Assembly (NCBI GenBank): GCA_017470325.1
Contig: JAFUES010000007.1
Location: 62,001 to 126,000 of the forward strand
Origin: Oscillospiraceae bacterium
Lineage (GTDB): Bacteria; Bacillota_A; Clostridia; Oscillospirales; Oscillospiraceae
Length of the DNA: 64,000 nucleotides
Direction: 5' to 3'
Shown: piece after piece, positions 1 through 9,030 of the stretch
Numbering within the stretch: the stretch's first letter is position 1
Layout of the letters: every line of letters starts with the position of its first letter
Notes under the pieces: model-generated
Databases searched by the model: none
What the model saw: only the letters and a program-made list of their open reading frames with translations
What the model was told of the DNA's origin: nothing
Made by a program: the position numbers and the translations under genes

Positions 1-23
1 ACAGTTTGAAAACCGAGTAAACC

Positions 24-71
24 ATAAAAAAGCAAGTACGGCGCGTCTGTGATTCGACGCGCCGTACTTGC
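24..71 (-). terminator. intrinsic terminator of the aromatic operon
   Basis: A perfect 16-bp stem (32-47 with 56-71) with an 8-nt loop is followed on the minus strand by a run of T (26-31). It lies just past the last gene of the minus-strand aromatic operon. The hairpin is symmetric enough to act on the plus strand too. Confidence 0.85.
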
Positions 72-84
72 TCTTTCTTCTTTT

Positions 85-795
85 TCAGAACAGGCTGCCA
101 AGCCAGTTTGCTATAGGGAAATAGGCGATGGGCAGGAAAATGGCCGGCAGCATATTGGCCACCTTGACCCGCTCCTTCAAAGCCCCCACCATGTTGAGGC
201 CCATACCGATCAGTATGGTGCCGCCCACTGCGGACATCTCTGTGACCACGGCGGTACTCAGTGCCGGACCCACTAGCCCGGCCAGCAGGGTCAAACCGCC
301 CTGGAACAGCAGGATGAACAGCACAGAGCAGGTCACCCCAAAGCCCATGGCCGCGCCAAAGGCCATGGAGGACACAAAGTCCAGGGTGCTCTTGGCGTAG
401 ATGATGCTGTAGTTATGGTTGATGCCAGCCTCCAGAGAACCCACAATGGTCATGGAGCCGATGCAAAACAGGATACAAGCGGACACGAAGCCCTCGGTGA
501 ACCGGTTTTCCTTTACCTTGCCTTTCAGCACCTTATCCTTGATGAAGTCCCCCGCGTTCTCGATGCCGTCGTCGATACGGATCCACTCCCCCAGCACTGT
601 GCCCAGCACCAGGCAAATGATCACGCACAGCAGATCCTGGGTGGCAATGGCGCTGGAAATACCGATGACCAGGGTACACAGGGACAGCACACGCATGACA
701 GCGTTCTGCAGCTCCACCTTCAAGCGGTTGCGAAACAGGATGCCCAGCATGCTGCCGATCAGCACCGTCGCCATATTCACAAAGACTGCGATCAT
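85..795 (-). CDS. DUF554 family integral membrane protein
   Basis: A 236-aa, very hydrophobic protein with about six or seven predicted membrane segments, matching the DUF554 (YdfK/YqgA) family of transporter-like proteins of unknown substrate. The family fold resembles small-molecule transporters, but no function is established. It is the last gene of the aromatic operon, 6 nt after aroQ, and is followed by the operon terminator, so it is almost certainly co-transcribed. Position alone cannot show whether it moves an aromatic compound. The start codon is followed directly by a membrane segment, as usual for the family. Confidence 0.85.
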   Translation of the reverse strand: MIAVFVNMATVLIGSMLGILFRNRLKVELQNAVMRVLSLCTLVIGISSAIATQDLLCVIICLVLGTVLGEWIRIDDGIENAGDFIKDKVLKGKVKENRFTEGFVSACILFCIGSMTIVGSLEAGINHNYSIIYAKSTLDFVSSMAFGAAMGFGVTCSVLFILLFQGGLTLLAGLVGPALSTAVVTEMSAVGGTILIGMGLNMVGALKERVKVANMLPAIFLPIAYFPIANWLGSLF

Positions 796-801
796 ACTCT
801 C

Positions 802-1248
802 TTACCCCACACCGCGTTCGTTCAGATATTGCTTTAAATATAATATCGCCTGCCGGTAGCCGTCAAGCCCCAGCCCCATATAAGTCTTGATGCAGGCCAT
901 GCCCGCATAGGAAATCTGACGGAACTCTTCCCGGTTCTTCACATCGGAGATATGGACCTCCACAGCAGGGATGGCCACAGATTTCAGCGCGTCCAGGATG
1001 GCCACACTGGTATGGGTGTAGGCGGCCGGGTTGATGACGATCCCATCCATGACGCCGTAAGCGCTCTGGATCTTGTCCACGATGGCGCCCTCATGGTTGG
1101 ACTGGAACAGCTCCACCTCAATGCCCTCCTGGCTGCAGGTCTTTCGCACCAGCTCCTGCAGGGCATTGAAATCCTCCTTGCCATAGATGGACGGTTCCCG
1201 GATTCCCAGCATGTTGATGTTGGGTCCGTTGATCACCAGAAGTCTCAT
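802..1248 (-). CDS. aroQ: 3-dehydroquinate dehydratase, type II
   Basis: A 148-aa cytosolic enzyme converting 3-dehydroquinate to 3-dehydroshikimate, third step of the shikimate pathway. The N-terminal GPNINMLGIREPSIYG block carries the catalytic Tyr and the flexible-loop Arg; NPAAYTHTSVAI and the VEVHISDV block carry the other substrate-binding residues of dodecameric type II dehydroquinases. Length is normal for the family (about 145-150). It overlaps aroE/K by 4 nt, indicating translational coupling. Confidence 0.96.
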   Translation of the reverse strand: MRLLVINGPNINMLGIREPSIYGKEDFNALQELVRKTCSQEGIEVELFQSNHEGAIVDKIQSAYGVMDGIVINPAAYTHTSVAILDALKSVAIPAVEVHISDVKNREEFRQISYAGMACIKTYMGLGLDGYRQAILYLKQYLNERGVG

Positions 1249-2471
1249 GCCAGCACCTCCAGGATCTTCTCCACCGTCTCCTCCAGACTGCCGTTGTTGT
1301 CGATCACATAGTCGGCAAAGGCCTCATACTGGGGTCTGCGCTTTTCATAGAGCTCGTTCAAATCGCTGCGCAGGGAGATGGGGCGGCCGTCCTTGGGCAG
1401 CAGCGCCGTGTCCCGCTGGATCCAGAAGATCGTTCCGTTCTGATGCAGCAGCGGATAGTTCTCCGCCCGGGTCACACAGCCCCCGCCAGTGGACAAGATG
1501 GCGCCGGACTGTTTCCCCAGCTGCGCGAGGACCTCAGTTTCCAGCTTCCGGAAGCCCTCCTCCCCCTGGGCGGCAAAGATCTCCGGGATGCTGCAGCCGG
1601 CCTGCTCCGCGATCAGGGCGTCCGCCTCCTGGACCGGGCGGCCCAGCCTCTGCCCCAGAGCGGCGGAAACGGTACTCTTCCCGCTGCCGGGCATGCCGAT
1701 GATGACCACGTTCTGCATAGAGGAGGCCAGTATATGCTCGATACGGTCGATCTGGCTGTCGTCGATGCTCGTGCCGGTGAACAGCTCCGAACTGCGCTTG
1801 GCCTGGGCCACCAGCATATAAAGACCGCTGGCGCAGGGGATGTGCAGGGCTTCCGCCTGCAGCATCAGCGCCGTGCGAGCCGGATTATAGACCACATCCA
1901 GCACGCCCTCGCACCGGGGGAACCGCCGCAGATCCACCGCAGCCTTGCCTGTGTTGGGGTACATACCAAGGGGCGTGGTGTTGGCGATGATCTGAGTGTC
2001 GGCATGCCGGTCCAGATTGTCATAATTGTTCTCTCCGCCCCGGGAAATGACCGTGACACTGGCGGCTCCCAGCATTTGCAGCACGTCGCACACCGTCACG
2101 GAAGCGCCGCCGCTGCCCAGGACCAGGGCCTTCTTCCCCTGTACCTGGATGCCGCTGCGCCGCACCAGGCGCTCGAAGCCGTAGGCGTCTGTATTGTCGC
2201 CATAGATGCTGCCGTCGGCCCGCCGCACCAGCGTGTTGACACTGCCGATGCGCTTTGCCGTTTCAGACAACTGATCACAGAAGGGCATCACCGTCTTTTT
2301 GTAGGGGATGGTCACGTTCAGTCCATCCCATTCGCCGTTTCGGACGAAGGATTCTACGTCCTTGGGGCTGCGCTCATAGAGCTTATATTCGTAGTCTGCC
2401 AGCATGCCGTGGATGGCCGGGGAATAGCTGTGTCCCAGCTTTTCTCCCAAAAGTCCGCATTTGAGCATCAT
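1245..2471 (-). CDS. aroEK: bifunctional shikimate dehydrogenase-shikimate kinase fusion
   Basis: A 408-aa fusion of two successive enzymes. Residues 1-250 are AroE-like (3-dehydroshikimate to shikimate, NADPH): the SYSPAIH shikimate-binding motif, NVTIPYKK with the catalytic Lys, GDNTDAYGF with Asn/Asp, and a GSGGA Rossmann motif. Residues ~253-408 are AroK-like: Walker A GMPGSGKST, FRKLE with the substrate Arg, and a GGGCV substrate loop. At the usual Asp-X-Asp site the first position is Glu (EAD), a mild deviation. AroE is slightly short for a stand-alone enzyme but has all key motifs. It overlaps pheA and aroQ by 4 nt each. Confidence 0.95.
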   Translation of the reverse strand: MMLKCGLLGEKLGHSYSPAIHGMLADYEYKLYERSPKDVESFVRNGEWDGLNVTIPYKKTVMPFCDQLSETAKRIGSVNTLVRRADGSIYGDNTDAYGFERLVRRSGIQVQGKKALVLGSGGASVTVCDVLQMLGAASVTVISRGGENNYDNLDRHADTQIIANTTPLGMYPNTGKAAVDLRRFPRCEGVLDVVYNPARTALMLQAEALHIPCASGLYMLVAQAKRSSELFTGTSIDDSQIDRIEHILASSMQNVVIIGMPGSGKSTVSAALGQRLGRPVQEADALIAEQAGCSIPEIFAAQGEEGFRKLETEVLAQLGKQSGAILSTGGGCVTRAENYPLLHQNGTIFWIQRDTALLPKDGRPISLRSDLNELYEKRRPQYEAFADYVIDNNGSLEETVEKILEVLA

Positions 2472-3610
2472 ATCACCTCGCTGTAGCTGCCCAGGTAAGA
2501 GTAGTCCTCGCTGATGGACTCCAATTCTCCCATCAACTGGATAAACTGCGGCGAATAGACCGAGGTATCCAGGTCGAAATAAAACATGAATTCGAAGTTG
2601 CGGTCCGGCATGGGCCGGCTTTCCAGCTTGATCAGGTTGATCCCCAACGCATAAAAGCGGGACAGGGCCTTATACAGAGAGCCGGGCGTGTGCGGCAGCA
2701 CCATCATCAGACTGGTCCGGTCCGCGCCGGGATAGATCTCCAGGTCCTTGCTGATGCAGATAAAGCGGGTGTGGTTGTTGCCCTTGTCCTGCACCGCCTC
2801 CGCCAGGCAGGAGAGCCCGTACAGCTTCATGCATGAACGGGACGACAGGGCCGCCACACTGTTGTCCTCCGCCTCAGAGACCATCTTGGCGGCAACTGCC
2901 GTGTTGGCGCAGGGGATCACCTTGACGCCGCTGAGCTTCTGCAGGAAGCCCGCGCACTGGCTGATGGCTTGCTCATGGGAATAGATCTCCCGAATATCGC
3001 TAAGCTGGGTCCCGGGCTTGACCAGCAGATTGTGGTCCACCTTGATCCGCACACTGCGGACGATGCGGAAGTTGTGCTGCATCATCAGATCATAGACCGC
3101 ATTCACGGACCCGGCCGTGCTGTTTTCCAGGGGGATCACACCGTAGCGGCACTTTCCCTCCTCGATGGCGGTGAATACCGAGCCGAAGCTGGGATAGTAG
3201 GAGATGTTCGGCAGCTTGAACAGCTTCTCACAGGCGATCTGGGAATAAGCGCCCTCCACCCCCTGGCAGGCCACTGTGGCATTGGCCGGGAACAGCCGGG
3301 GCGTGGACTCGATGGCCTGGGTGATCTGCTTTGTCAGCTCTGTATGGGTCCCCAGCAGTCGGTTCTGGCTGCTGCGGCTGAGATCCATGATGAGGGAAAA
3401 CAGGCTCACCGCATACTCCCCGATCCCTTCCGGGCTCTTCTGCAGCATATCGTTCAGCTTCTCCCGCTCTCTGGTAGCATCCAGGACGGGCAGACCGTGT
3501 TCCTTTTTATAGGCCGCCACCTGGACCGAGACGCCCATGCGTTTGGCAAACAGTTCCAGCAGCTGATCGTCGATGGTGTCGATCTCTTTTCTGCATTCTT
3601 TCAGGTCCAT
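2468..3610 (-). CDS. pheA: bifunctional chorismate mutase-prephenate dehydratase (P-protein)
   Basis: A 380-aa enzyme carrying chorismate through prephenate to phenylpyruvate. Residues 1-85 form an AroQ-type chorismate mutase (LKECRKEIDTIDDQLLELFAKR). About 110-290 form prephenate dehydratase (GVEGAYS, ENSTAGSV). About 300-375 form an ACT domain with the ESRP motif typical of Phe feedback binding. The start at 3610 is chosen because GAGGTG lies 8-9 nt upstream; a longer frame reading into aroC lacks homology. There is a 7-nt gap to aroC and a 4-nt overlap with aroE/K. Confidence 0.95.
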   Translation of the reverse strand: MDLKECRKEIDTIDDQLLELFAKRMGVSVQVAAYKKEHGLPVLDATREREKLNDMLQKSPEGIGEYAVSLFSLIMDLSRSSQNRLLGTHTELTKQITQAIESTPRLFPANATVACQGVEGAYSQIACEKLFKLPNISYYPSFGSVFTAIEEGKCRYGVIPLENSTAGSVNAVYDLMMQHNFRIVRSVRIKVDHNLLVKPGTQLSDIREIYSHEQAISQCAGFLQKLSGVKVIPCANTAVAAKMVSEAEDNSVAALSSRSCMKLYGLSCLAEAVQDKGNNHTRFICISKDLEIYPGADRTSLMMVLPHTPGSLYKALSRFYALGINLIKLESRPMPDRNFEFMFYFDLDTSVYSPQFIQLMGELESISEDYSYLGSYSEVI

Positions 3611-3617
3611 ACTCACG

Positions 3618-4688
3618 TCACCTCGTTTCTTTTCTGCGCTGGAGCAGCGCGTCGTATACCGCGATGGCCGCCGCAGCTTCCACAACGGGCACGGCCCGGG
3701 GCACGATACAGGGATCGTGCCGCCCTGTCACCGTCAGCTTTTCCGGCCGCAGGGTCTGCAGATCCACGCTGTCCTGCTCTTTGGCGATAGAAGCGGTGGG
3801 CTTGACCGCCACCCGGAAAGTCAGGGGCATACCGTTGGTGATGCCGCCCAGGATGCCGCCGCTGTGGTTGGTCGTGGTCGCCACCTTGCCGCCCACGACG
3901 GAAAAGCAATCGTTGTTCTCGCTGCCGCGCAGCTCCGCCGCGGCGAAGCCCTCGCCGAATTCAATGCCCTTGACGGCGGGAATGCCGAATACAATGGCTG
4001 CGATCCGGTTCTCCATGCCGTCGAACATAGGGTCGCCCAGCCCGACAGGCAGGCCCAGCACCGTACATTCGATCACGCCGCCCACGGAGTCTCCCTCCGC
4101 TTTTACCTGGGCGATCCGCGCCTGCATCTCTTCTCCCCGCGCATCGCTGACCGTGGGAAAAGCCTTATCCGCTGTGGGCGCGGTCAAGGCGCCCTCATCC
4201 CGAACGCCGCCGATAGAGGCGATCCGGGAGATGATCTCGATCCCCTCTTTACGCAGGAGCTGGATGCAGATCCCGCCTGCGATACAGAGCGGCGCCGTCA
4301 GTCGCCCGGAAAAATGCCCGCCGCCCGCATAGTCCTGGGCGCCGAAGTATTTTACCGCAGCGGTATAGTCCGCGTGGCCCGGCCGCGGTACACGATCCAG
4401 ACCGGAATAATCCTGGGAACGGGTATTGGTATTGCGGATGAGCGCCGTCATGGGCACACCGCAGCTGATATTTCCTTTTAATCCGGATACAAATTCCGGA
4501 GCGTCCGCCTCTTTGCGGGCAGTAGAGTATGCGTTCTTCCCCGGCGCGCGCCGGTCCAGAAATCGCTGCAGCTCCTCCAGATCCAGCTCCTCACCGGCGG
4601 GGATGCCCTCCATAGTCACGCCGATGGCCGGAGAATGGGACTGGCCAAAAATGGTCAGACGAAAATTCTCTCCGTAACTGCTGCTCAT
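3618..4688 (-). CDS. aroC: chorismate synthase
   Basis: A 356-aa FMN-dependent lyase making chorismate from EPSP, the last common step of the pathway. Signatures: FGQSHSPAIGVTMEGIPAG near the N-terminus, RPGHADYT (catalytic His), SGRLTAP and the C-terminal RHDPCIVPRAVPVVEA block. Length is normal. It overlaps aroA by 4 nt. No NADPH-flavin reductase domain is attached, so reduced FMN must come from elsewhere in the cell. Confidence 0.97.
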   Translation of the reverse strand: MSSSYGENFRLTIFGQSHSPAIGVTMEGIPAGEELDLEELQRFLDRRAPGKNAYSTARKEADAPEFVSGLKGNISCGVPMTALIRNTNTRSQDYSGLDRVPRPGHADYTAAVKYFGAQDYAGGGHFSGRLTAPLCIAGGICIQLLRKEGIEIISRIASIGGVRDEGALTAPTADKAFPTVSDARGEEMQARIAQVKAEGDSVGGVIECTVLGLPVGLGDPMFDGMENRIAAIVFGIPAVKGIEFGEGFAAAELRGSENNDCFSVVGGKVATTTNHSGGILGGITNGMPLTFRVAVKPTASIAKEQDSVDLQTLRPEKLTVTGRHDPCIVPRAVPVVEAAAAIAVYDALLQRRKETR

Positions 4689-5941
4689 ACTTCGCCTCCT
4701 GTCAATTGCTCAAAATCCTCCCAGAAGCGGGGATAGGACTTCTGTACGCATTCCGCTCCGATGACATTCACCGGACCTTTGCAGGCGCAGGCGGCCACAG
4801 CCGCCGCCATAGCGATCCGGTGATCACCGCAGGCGTCCACCGTGCCGCCGGTCAAGGCCTCCACACCGCGGATCACAAGTCCATCGTCCAACTCCGTGAT
4901 GTCCGCGCCCAGGGACTTGAGCATCTGGGTGGTGCTGGCAAGCCGGTCGGACTCCTTCAGCCGCAGGCGGGCGGCATTGACGATCCGGGTCTCCCCTTTC
5001 GCCACGGAGGCCACCACGCTCAGCACCGGAATCAGATCCGGTATGGGCGCGGCGTCGATCTCGCAGCCGCAAAGTGCGCCTCTGCGGATCCACACGGCGT
5101 CCTCCCGGATCCAGAGCTCCGCGCCGAAGCGCCCCAGGATCTCCATAATCGCCTTGTCTCCCTGGGAGGAATCTGGTGAAAGCCCCTTGACATTCATTCC
5201 GAGTCCTGACAGGGCGCCGATGCTCAGGAAAAAGGCCGCGTTGGAATAGTCCGCTTCCACCTGCAGCTGCTCCGGCAAGCTTGCCCGCTGTCCACCGGGA
5301 ATGCTGTATCGGTTCTCGTTCTTTTCAAGTCTTATGCCGGAGAGCGACAGTGCGTCCTCCGTCATGGTGATATAGGCCGCCGACTCCACCTGCCCGCTGA
5401 CCGTCAGGCTGCTGTCACCCGGCAAAAGCGGCAGGGCCATCAGCAGGCCGGAAATGTATTGGGAAGACACGTTGCCCGGCAGGGTATAGGCGCCGGGGCG
5501 CAGCTGACCGCTGCAGAGCAGCAGATCTCCCATCTGCTCGATCTGCATACCGTGATCGCGCAGCTGCTCATCCAGCGGAGCCAAGGGCCGCTTAGGCAGC
5601 CGCCCCTCCATGTGGAAAACCACAGTCGCGCCCAGAGCACCCACCACCGGCAGCAGAAAACGCAGGGTGGAGCCGCTCTCGCCGCAGTAAAGATCCGCTT
5701 TCGCCGGAACAGCTTGTATGGGCTTCACCTGGATCTGCCCGTCCGGCAGGAGCAGGATCTCCGCCCCCAGGGCCTTGAGACAATCCATGGTGGCCGCGAT
5801 ATCCCTGGAGATCCCATCGCACCGAATCAGGGTCTCCCCTGTTCCCAGCGCGGCGCAGATCAGAAGCCGGTGGGCCTGAGATTTGGACGCCGGGACCCGG
5901 ACGCAGCCTGTGCGCTCTCCCGGTGCAAGTGTCTTGTTCAT
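4685..5941 (-). CDS. aroA: 3-phosphoshikimate 1-carboxyvinyltransferase (EPSP synthase)
   Basis: A 418-aa enzyme joining shikimate-3-phosphate and PEP. It shows the N-terminal PASKSQAHR substrate loop, GESGSTLRFL in the PEP site, QYISGLLMALPLL, and LKESDRLA with catalytic Glu/Arg. The first loop reads CGESGSTLRF rather than the LGNAGTA of class I enzymes, placing it among class II-like variants (inference). Overlaps by 4 nt with both neighbours. Confidence 0.96.
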   Translation of the reverse strand: MNKTLAPGERTGCVRVPASKSQAHRLLICAALGTGETLIRCDGISRDIAATMDCLKALGAEILLLPDGQIQVKPIQAVPAKADLYCGESGSTLRFLLPVVGALGATVVFHMEGRLPKRPLAPLDEQLRDHGMQIEQMGDLLLCSGQLRPGAYTLPGNVSSQYISGLLMALPLLPGDSSLTVSGQVESAAYITMTEDALSLSGIRLEKNENRYSIPGGQRASLPEQLQVEADYSNAAFFLSIGALSGLGMNVKGLSPDSSQGDKAIMEILGRFGAELWIREDAVWIRRGALCGCEIDAAPIPDLIPVLSVVASVAKGETRIVNAARLRLKESDRLASTTQMLKSLGADITELDDGLVIRGVEALTGGTVDACGDHRIAMAAAVAACACKGPVNVIGAECVQKSYPRFWEDFEQLTGGEV

Positions 5942-6996
5942 CCGATCCCTCCAAGCCGCATCCAGTCCCTGACCTCTGCGATCGGCACCGCGTGGATCCG
6001 GCAGCGGCCGATGACCTCCGGCACTACCAGATGCATGGTATCGCCGTCCAGCTTTTTATCCGTATACACCGCCTGGACCATGTCGTCCAGCGGATACTCC
6101 GTCTGCGTCGGCAGGCCATACTGTTCCAATGCGGCCAGCAGCTCGTTCACAGTCTCCCGGCTGCAGAAGCCCTTTGCCGCGGCGGCCCGGGTGATGGCCG
6201 CCATGCCGATGGCCACGGCCTGTCCGTGCAGCACCGTGAAGCCGCTGCAGGCCTCCACCGCATGACCGAAGGAGTGACCCAGATTCAGCAGCTGCCGCTT
6301 TCCCCGGTCGAATTCATCCTCAGCCACGATATCCCGCTTCATCTCCACACAGGTCCGGATCACATGCTCCAGCTGCTGACGGATGGGCGTTTGCACCAGT
6401 TCATCGAAAAAGCCCCGGTTGCCCAGAACACCGTATTTCAGGACCTCCGCGCTGCCGCAGCGAAATTCCTCCTCCGGCAGGGTATCCAGCACAGTCGGAT
6501 CGCACAGGACCAGCAGCGGCTGGTAGAAGCAGCCCACCTGGTTCTTGCCTGTGGGCAGATTGATGGCGGTCTTGCCGCCCACGGAGGAATCCACAGCCGC
6601 CAGCAGGGTCGTGGGCACCTGGACAAAGCCGATGCCCCTCTGATAGGTGGCGGCCACAAAGCCGGTCAGATCTCCGGTCACGCCGCCACCCAGGGCAACG
6701 AGGATATCCCCCCGGGTCATATGGTTGTTCGACAGGAAGTTCAGCAGCTCCCCGTAGACGGTGAGGCTCTTGGCCGCCTCCCCCTGAGGTAGCACATAGT
6801 GGATCACCCGAAAGCCCGCCGCCTCAAGAGAGGCGATCACCCGCGCCCCGTACAGGGGAAACACCTGCTCGCCGGAAATCACCGCGGCGGTCTTCGCGCT
6901 GCTGACCTTGCGCACCCGGCTGCCCAACTCGTCCAGGAGCCCGGCGCCGATCAGCACCTCGTAATCACGGGAAGCTTTTACAGGAACGACGGTCAT
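5938..6996 (-). CDS. aroB: 3-dehydroquinate synthase
   Basis: A 352-aa NAD- and metal-dependent cyclase converting DAHP to 3-dehydroquinate. It has the GGGVTGDLTGFVAATYQRG NAD/substrate motif, VDSSVGGKTAINLPTGKN, and NLGHSFGHAVE with metal-binding His residues; metal-ligand Glu also lies in SAEVLKYG. Length is typical. Its start abuts the end of tyrA (1-nt overlap) and its end overlaps aroA by 4 nt. Confidence 0.97.
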   Translation of the reverse strand: MTVVPVKASRDYEVLIGAGLLDELGSRVRKVSSAKTAAVISGEQVFPLYGARVIASLEAAGFRVIHYVLPQGEAAKSLTVYGELLNFLSNNHMTRGDILVALGGGVTGDLTGFVAATYQRGIGFVQVPTTLLAAVDSSVGGKTAINLPTGKNQVGCFYQPLLVLCDPTVLDTLPEEEFRCGSAEVLKYGVLGNRGFFDELVQTPIRQQLEHVIRTCVEMKRDIVAEDEFDRGKRQLLNLGHSFGHAVEACSGFTVLHGQAVAIGMAAITRAAAAKGFCSRETVNELLAALEQYGLPTQTEYPLDDMVQAVYTDKKLDGDTMHLVVPEVIGRCRIHAVPIAEVRDWMRLGGIG

Positions 6997-7826
6997 CAGC
7001 CGTCCACCTCCTCCTTACGCTTTCTCCCTTCATCCAGAAGCCGGACCAGCCGGTCCAGATCGTTGGTCTCCATGGCCTCCTTGTATTGCTGCAGGCTGCC
7101 GATGAACAGATCCAGCTCGTACAGCAGGCAATCCTTGTTTTCCAAAAACAGCTCCGCCCACATCTGGGGATTGAGCCAGGCCACACGGGTCATATCCTTG
7201 TAGCTGCCTGCGGAAAAACCCTTGTGGACCCCCGCGGTGGGACTCTTGATGTAGGCGTTGGACACCACATGGGCCATCTGTGAGGTGAAGGCGATCATGG
7301 CGTCGTGCTTATCCGCCGTGGTGACGGAGAAGGAGCCGAAGCCCGCGGGCTCCAGCAGTTCCTTGACCCGGCCTAGCAGCTCGATATCGTCAAAGCGCGG
7401 CGGCACGATCACCATAGGAGCGCCCTGGTACAGGTCCGCCTTGGCATATTTGAAGCCGGAATACTGGGTGCCCGCCATGGGATGGCCTCCCAGATAGGTA
7501 AAGCCGTATTCCTCCGCCAGGGGGAAACAGGCCTCACAGACCACGCGCTTGGTGCCGCAGCAGTCGATCACGATGGGCTTTTTCCCGATGTAGGGTCCCA
7601 TCTCCTTCAGATAGTTGATGGCCGCCTGGGGATAGACCGCCACCAGGATCAGGTCGCAGTCGCCTATATTTTCTTTCGTCAATTCCTCATCCACCGCGCC
7701 GCTGAGCATGGCAAAGTCCAGCGTGGAGCGGCTGCGGTTATGGGCCAGGACCTGGTGTCCTGCCGCCTTGTATGCTTTCGCCATGGACCCGCCGATCAGG
7801 CCCAGACCAACTACGCCGACCTTCAT
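6996..7826 (-). CDS. tyrA: prephenate dehydrogenase
   Basis: A 276-aa NAD(P)-dependent enzyme taking prephenate to 4-hydroxyphenylpyruvate for tyrosine. It has an N-terminal Rossmann motif GLGLIGGSMA and GGHPMAGTQYSG with the catalytic His. It ends without the ACT domain found in many Firmicute TyrA proteins (about 360-370 aa), so direct Tyr feedback through ACT is absent. Control may instead act on AroF and on the Tyr/Phe-rich leader peptide. It overlaps aroF by 4 nt. Confidence 0.94.
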   Translation of the reverse strand: MKVGVVGLGLIGGSMAKAYKAAGHQVLAHNRSRSTLDFAMLSGAVDEELTKENIGDCDLILVAVYPQAAINYLKEMGPYIGKKPIVIDCCGTKRVVCEACFPLAEEYGFTYLGGHPMAGTQYSGFKYAKADLYQGAPMVIVPPRFDDIELLGRVKELLEPAGFGSFSVTTADKHDAMIAFTSQMAHVVSNAYIKSPTAGVHKGFSAGSYKDMTRVAWLNPQMWAELFLENKDCLLYELDLFIGSLQQYKEAMETNDLDRLVRLLDEGRKRKEEVDG

Positions 7827-8824
7827 TCCACGACCTCCCGGATGCTGCGGACCTTGGCCGCCAGCTTGTCATACTCCTCTGGCCGCAGGGACTGGGCCCC
7901 GTCGCAGAGAGCGTGGATGGGGTCGTTGTGGACCTCGATGATCAGGCCGTCCGCGCCGGCAGCGGTGGCTGCCAGGGCCATGGGCGGCACCAGGCGGGCA
8001 ATACCGGTGGCGTGGCTGGGATCCACGATGATGGGCAGATGGCTCAGCTCCCGCAGCATGGGGACCGCTGACAGATCCAGGGTGTTGCGGGTATAGTCGC
8101 TGAAGGTGCGGATACCCCGCTCGCAGAGCATGACCCGCTCGTTGCCGCTGGCCATGATGTACTCCGCGCTCATCAGCAGCTCCTTCAGGGTATTGGCAAG
8201 ACCGCGCTTCAAGAGGATGGGCTTGTCCACCTTGCCCAGCTCCCGCAGCAGGTCGAAGTTCTGCATATTCCGCGCGCCCACCTGGATCACATCCACATCC
8301 TCGAACAGATCCAGATCCATGATGTTCATCAGCTCCGTCACGAAGGGCAGGCCCGTCTCCGCTCTGGCAATCTTCAGCAGCTCCAGGCCCTCAGCCTTCA
8401 GGCCGGCGAAATCATAAGGGGAAGTACGGGGCTTGAACGCGCCGCCGCGCAGCAGATCCGCGCCGGAGGCCTTCACGGCCTGCGCCACAGCCACGATCTG
8501 CTCCTCGCTCTCCACCGAGCAGGGACCCGCGATCATGACAAAATGACCGCCGCCGATCTTCACATCGCCCACTTCCACCACGGTATCCTCCGGATGGAAC
8601 TTCCGGTTGCAGCATTTGAAGGGCTCGGACACACGCTTGACCGCGTCCACGATGTCCAGGCTGCCCACCAGGTCCATATCCACGCGGCTGGTGTCGCCCA
8701 CCAGGCCCAGGACCGTATAGGCCTCGCCCTTGGATACGTGGATCTGCAGTCCCAGATTCTTCAGCCAGTGGATCAGCTGCTCCTGTCTGTCGGGAGATGT
8801 TCCGTGCTTCAATACAACGATCAT
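7823..8824 (-). CDS. aroF: 3-deoxy-7-phosphoheptulonate synthase (DAHP synthase), type I-beta
   Basis: A 333-aa entry enzyme of the shikimate pathway, condensing PEP and erythrose-4-phosphate. Residues 1-70 form a ferredoxin-like regulatory domain of the Thermotoga type, which in that family mediates Tyr/Phe inhibition. The catalytic barrel has AGPCSVES, RGGAFKPRTSPY (phosphate-binding RG..KPRTS) and IVDPSHATG. It is the first structural gene behind the leader and attenuator, 36 nt after the terminator's T run. Confidence 0.96.
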   Translation of the reverse strand: MIVVLKHGTSPDRQEQLIHWLKNLGLQIHVSKGEAYTVLGLVGDTSRVDMDLVGSLDIVDAVKRVSEPFKCCNRKFHPEDTVVEVGDVKIGGGHFVMIAGPCSVESEEQIVAVAQAVKASGADLLRGGAFKPRTSPYDFAGLKAEGLELLKIARAETGLPFVTELMNIMDLDLFEDVDVIQVGARNMQNFDLLRELGKVDKPILLKRGLANTLKELLMSAEYIMASGNERVMLCERGIRTFSDYTRNTLDLSAVPMLRELSHLPIIVDPSHATGIARLVPPMALAATAAGADGLIIEVHNDPIHALCDGAQSLRPEEYDKLAAKVRSIREVVE

Positions 8825-8860
8825 GATTCTTTCCTCCTATGATTTGAACCGTTATTCGTG

Positions 8861-8896
8861 GAAAAGAAAAAGCTGCACAGGCGTAACCTGTGCAGC
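8861..8896 (-). terminator. attenuator terminator ahead of aroF
   Basis: A perfect 10-bp GC-rich stem (8872-8881 with 8887-8896), 5-nt loop, then TTTTTCTTTTC on the minus strand. It lies between the leader peptide and aroF, so transcription must read through it to express the operon. The upstream segment UGUGGUGCA can pair imperfectly with the 5' arm (UGCUGCACA), a possible antiterminator (inference). Confidence 0.85.
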
Positions 8897-8941
8897 ATTG
8901 AAAGCAAAATCTTCAGCCTATCTTTGCACCACAAATTACCC

Positions 8942-8995
8942 TTACCGTTTCGTCACAGTAAAGTAATAATATGCGGTATAAAAACGGGCGTTCAT
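8942..8995 (-). CDS. aromatic operon leader peptide (17 aa, Tyr/Phe-rich)
   Basis: The peptide MNARFYTAYYYFTVTKR starts at 8995 behind a strong AAGGAG and ends 46 nt before the attenuator stem. It has four Tyr (three consecutive) and two Phe in 17 residues. This is the classic layout of a ribosome-mediated attenuator sensing charged tRNA-Tyr and tRNA-Phe: stalling at the Tyr run would favour an antiterminator and expression of aroF-tyrA-pheA. No T-box motif is present, so this is not tRNA-binding riboswitch control. The peptide probably has no other function. Confidence 0.85.
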   Translation of the reverse strand: MNARFYTAYYYFTVTKR

Positions 8996-9030
8996 AGGCT
9001 TCTCCTTACGGCTCTTTAACACTGTAAATA

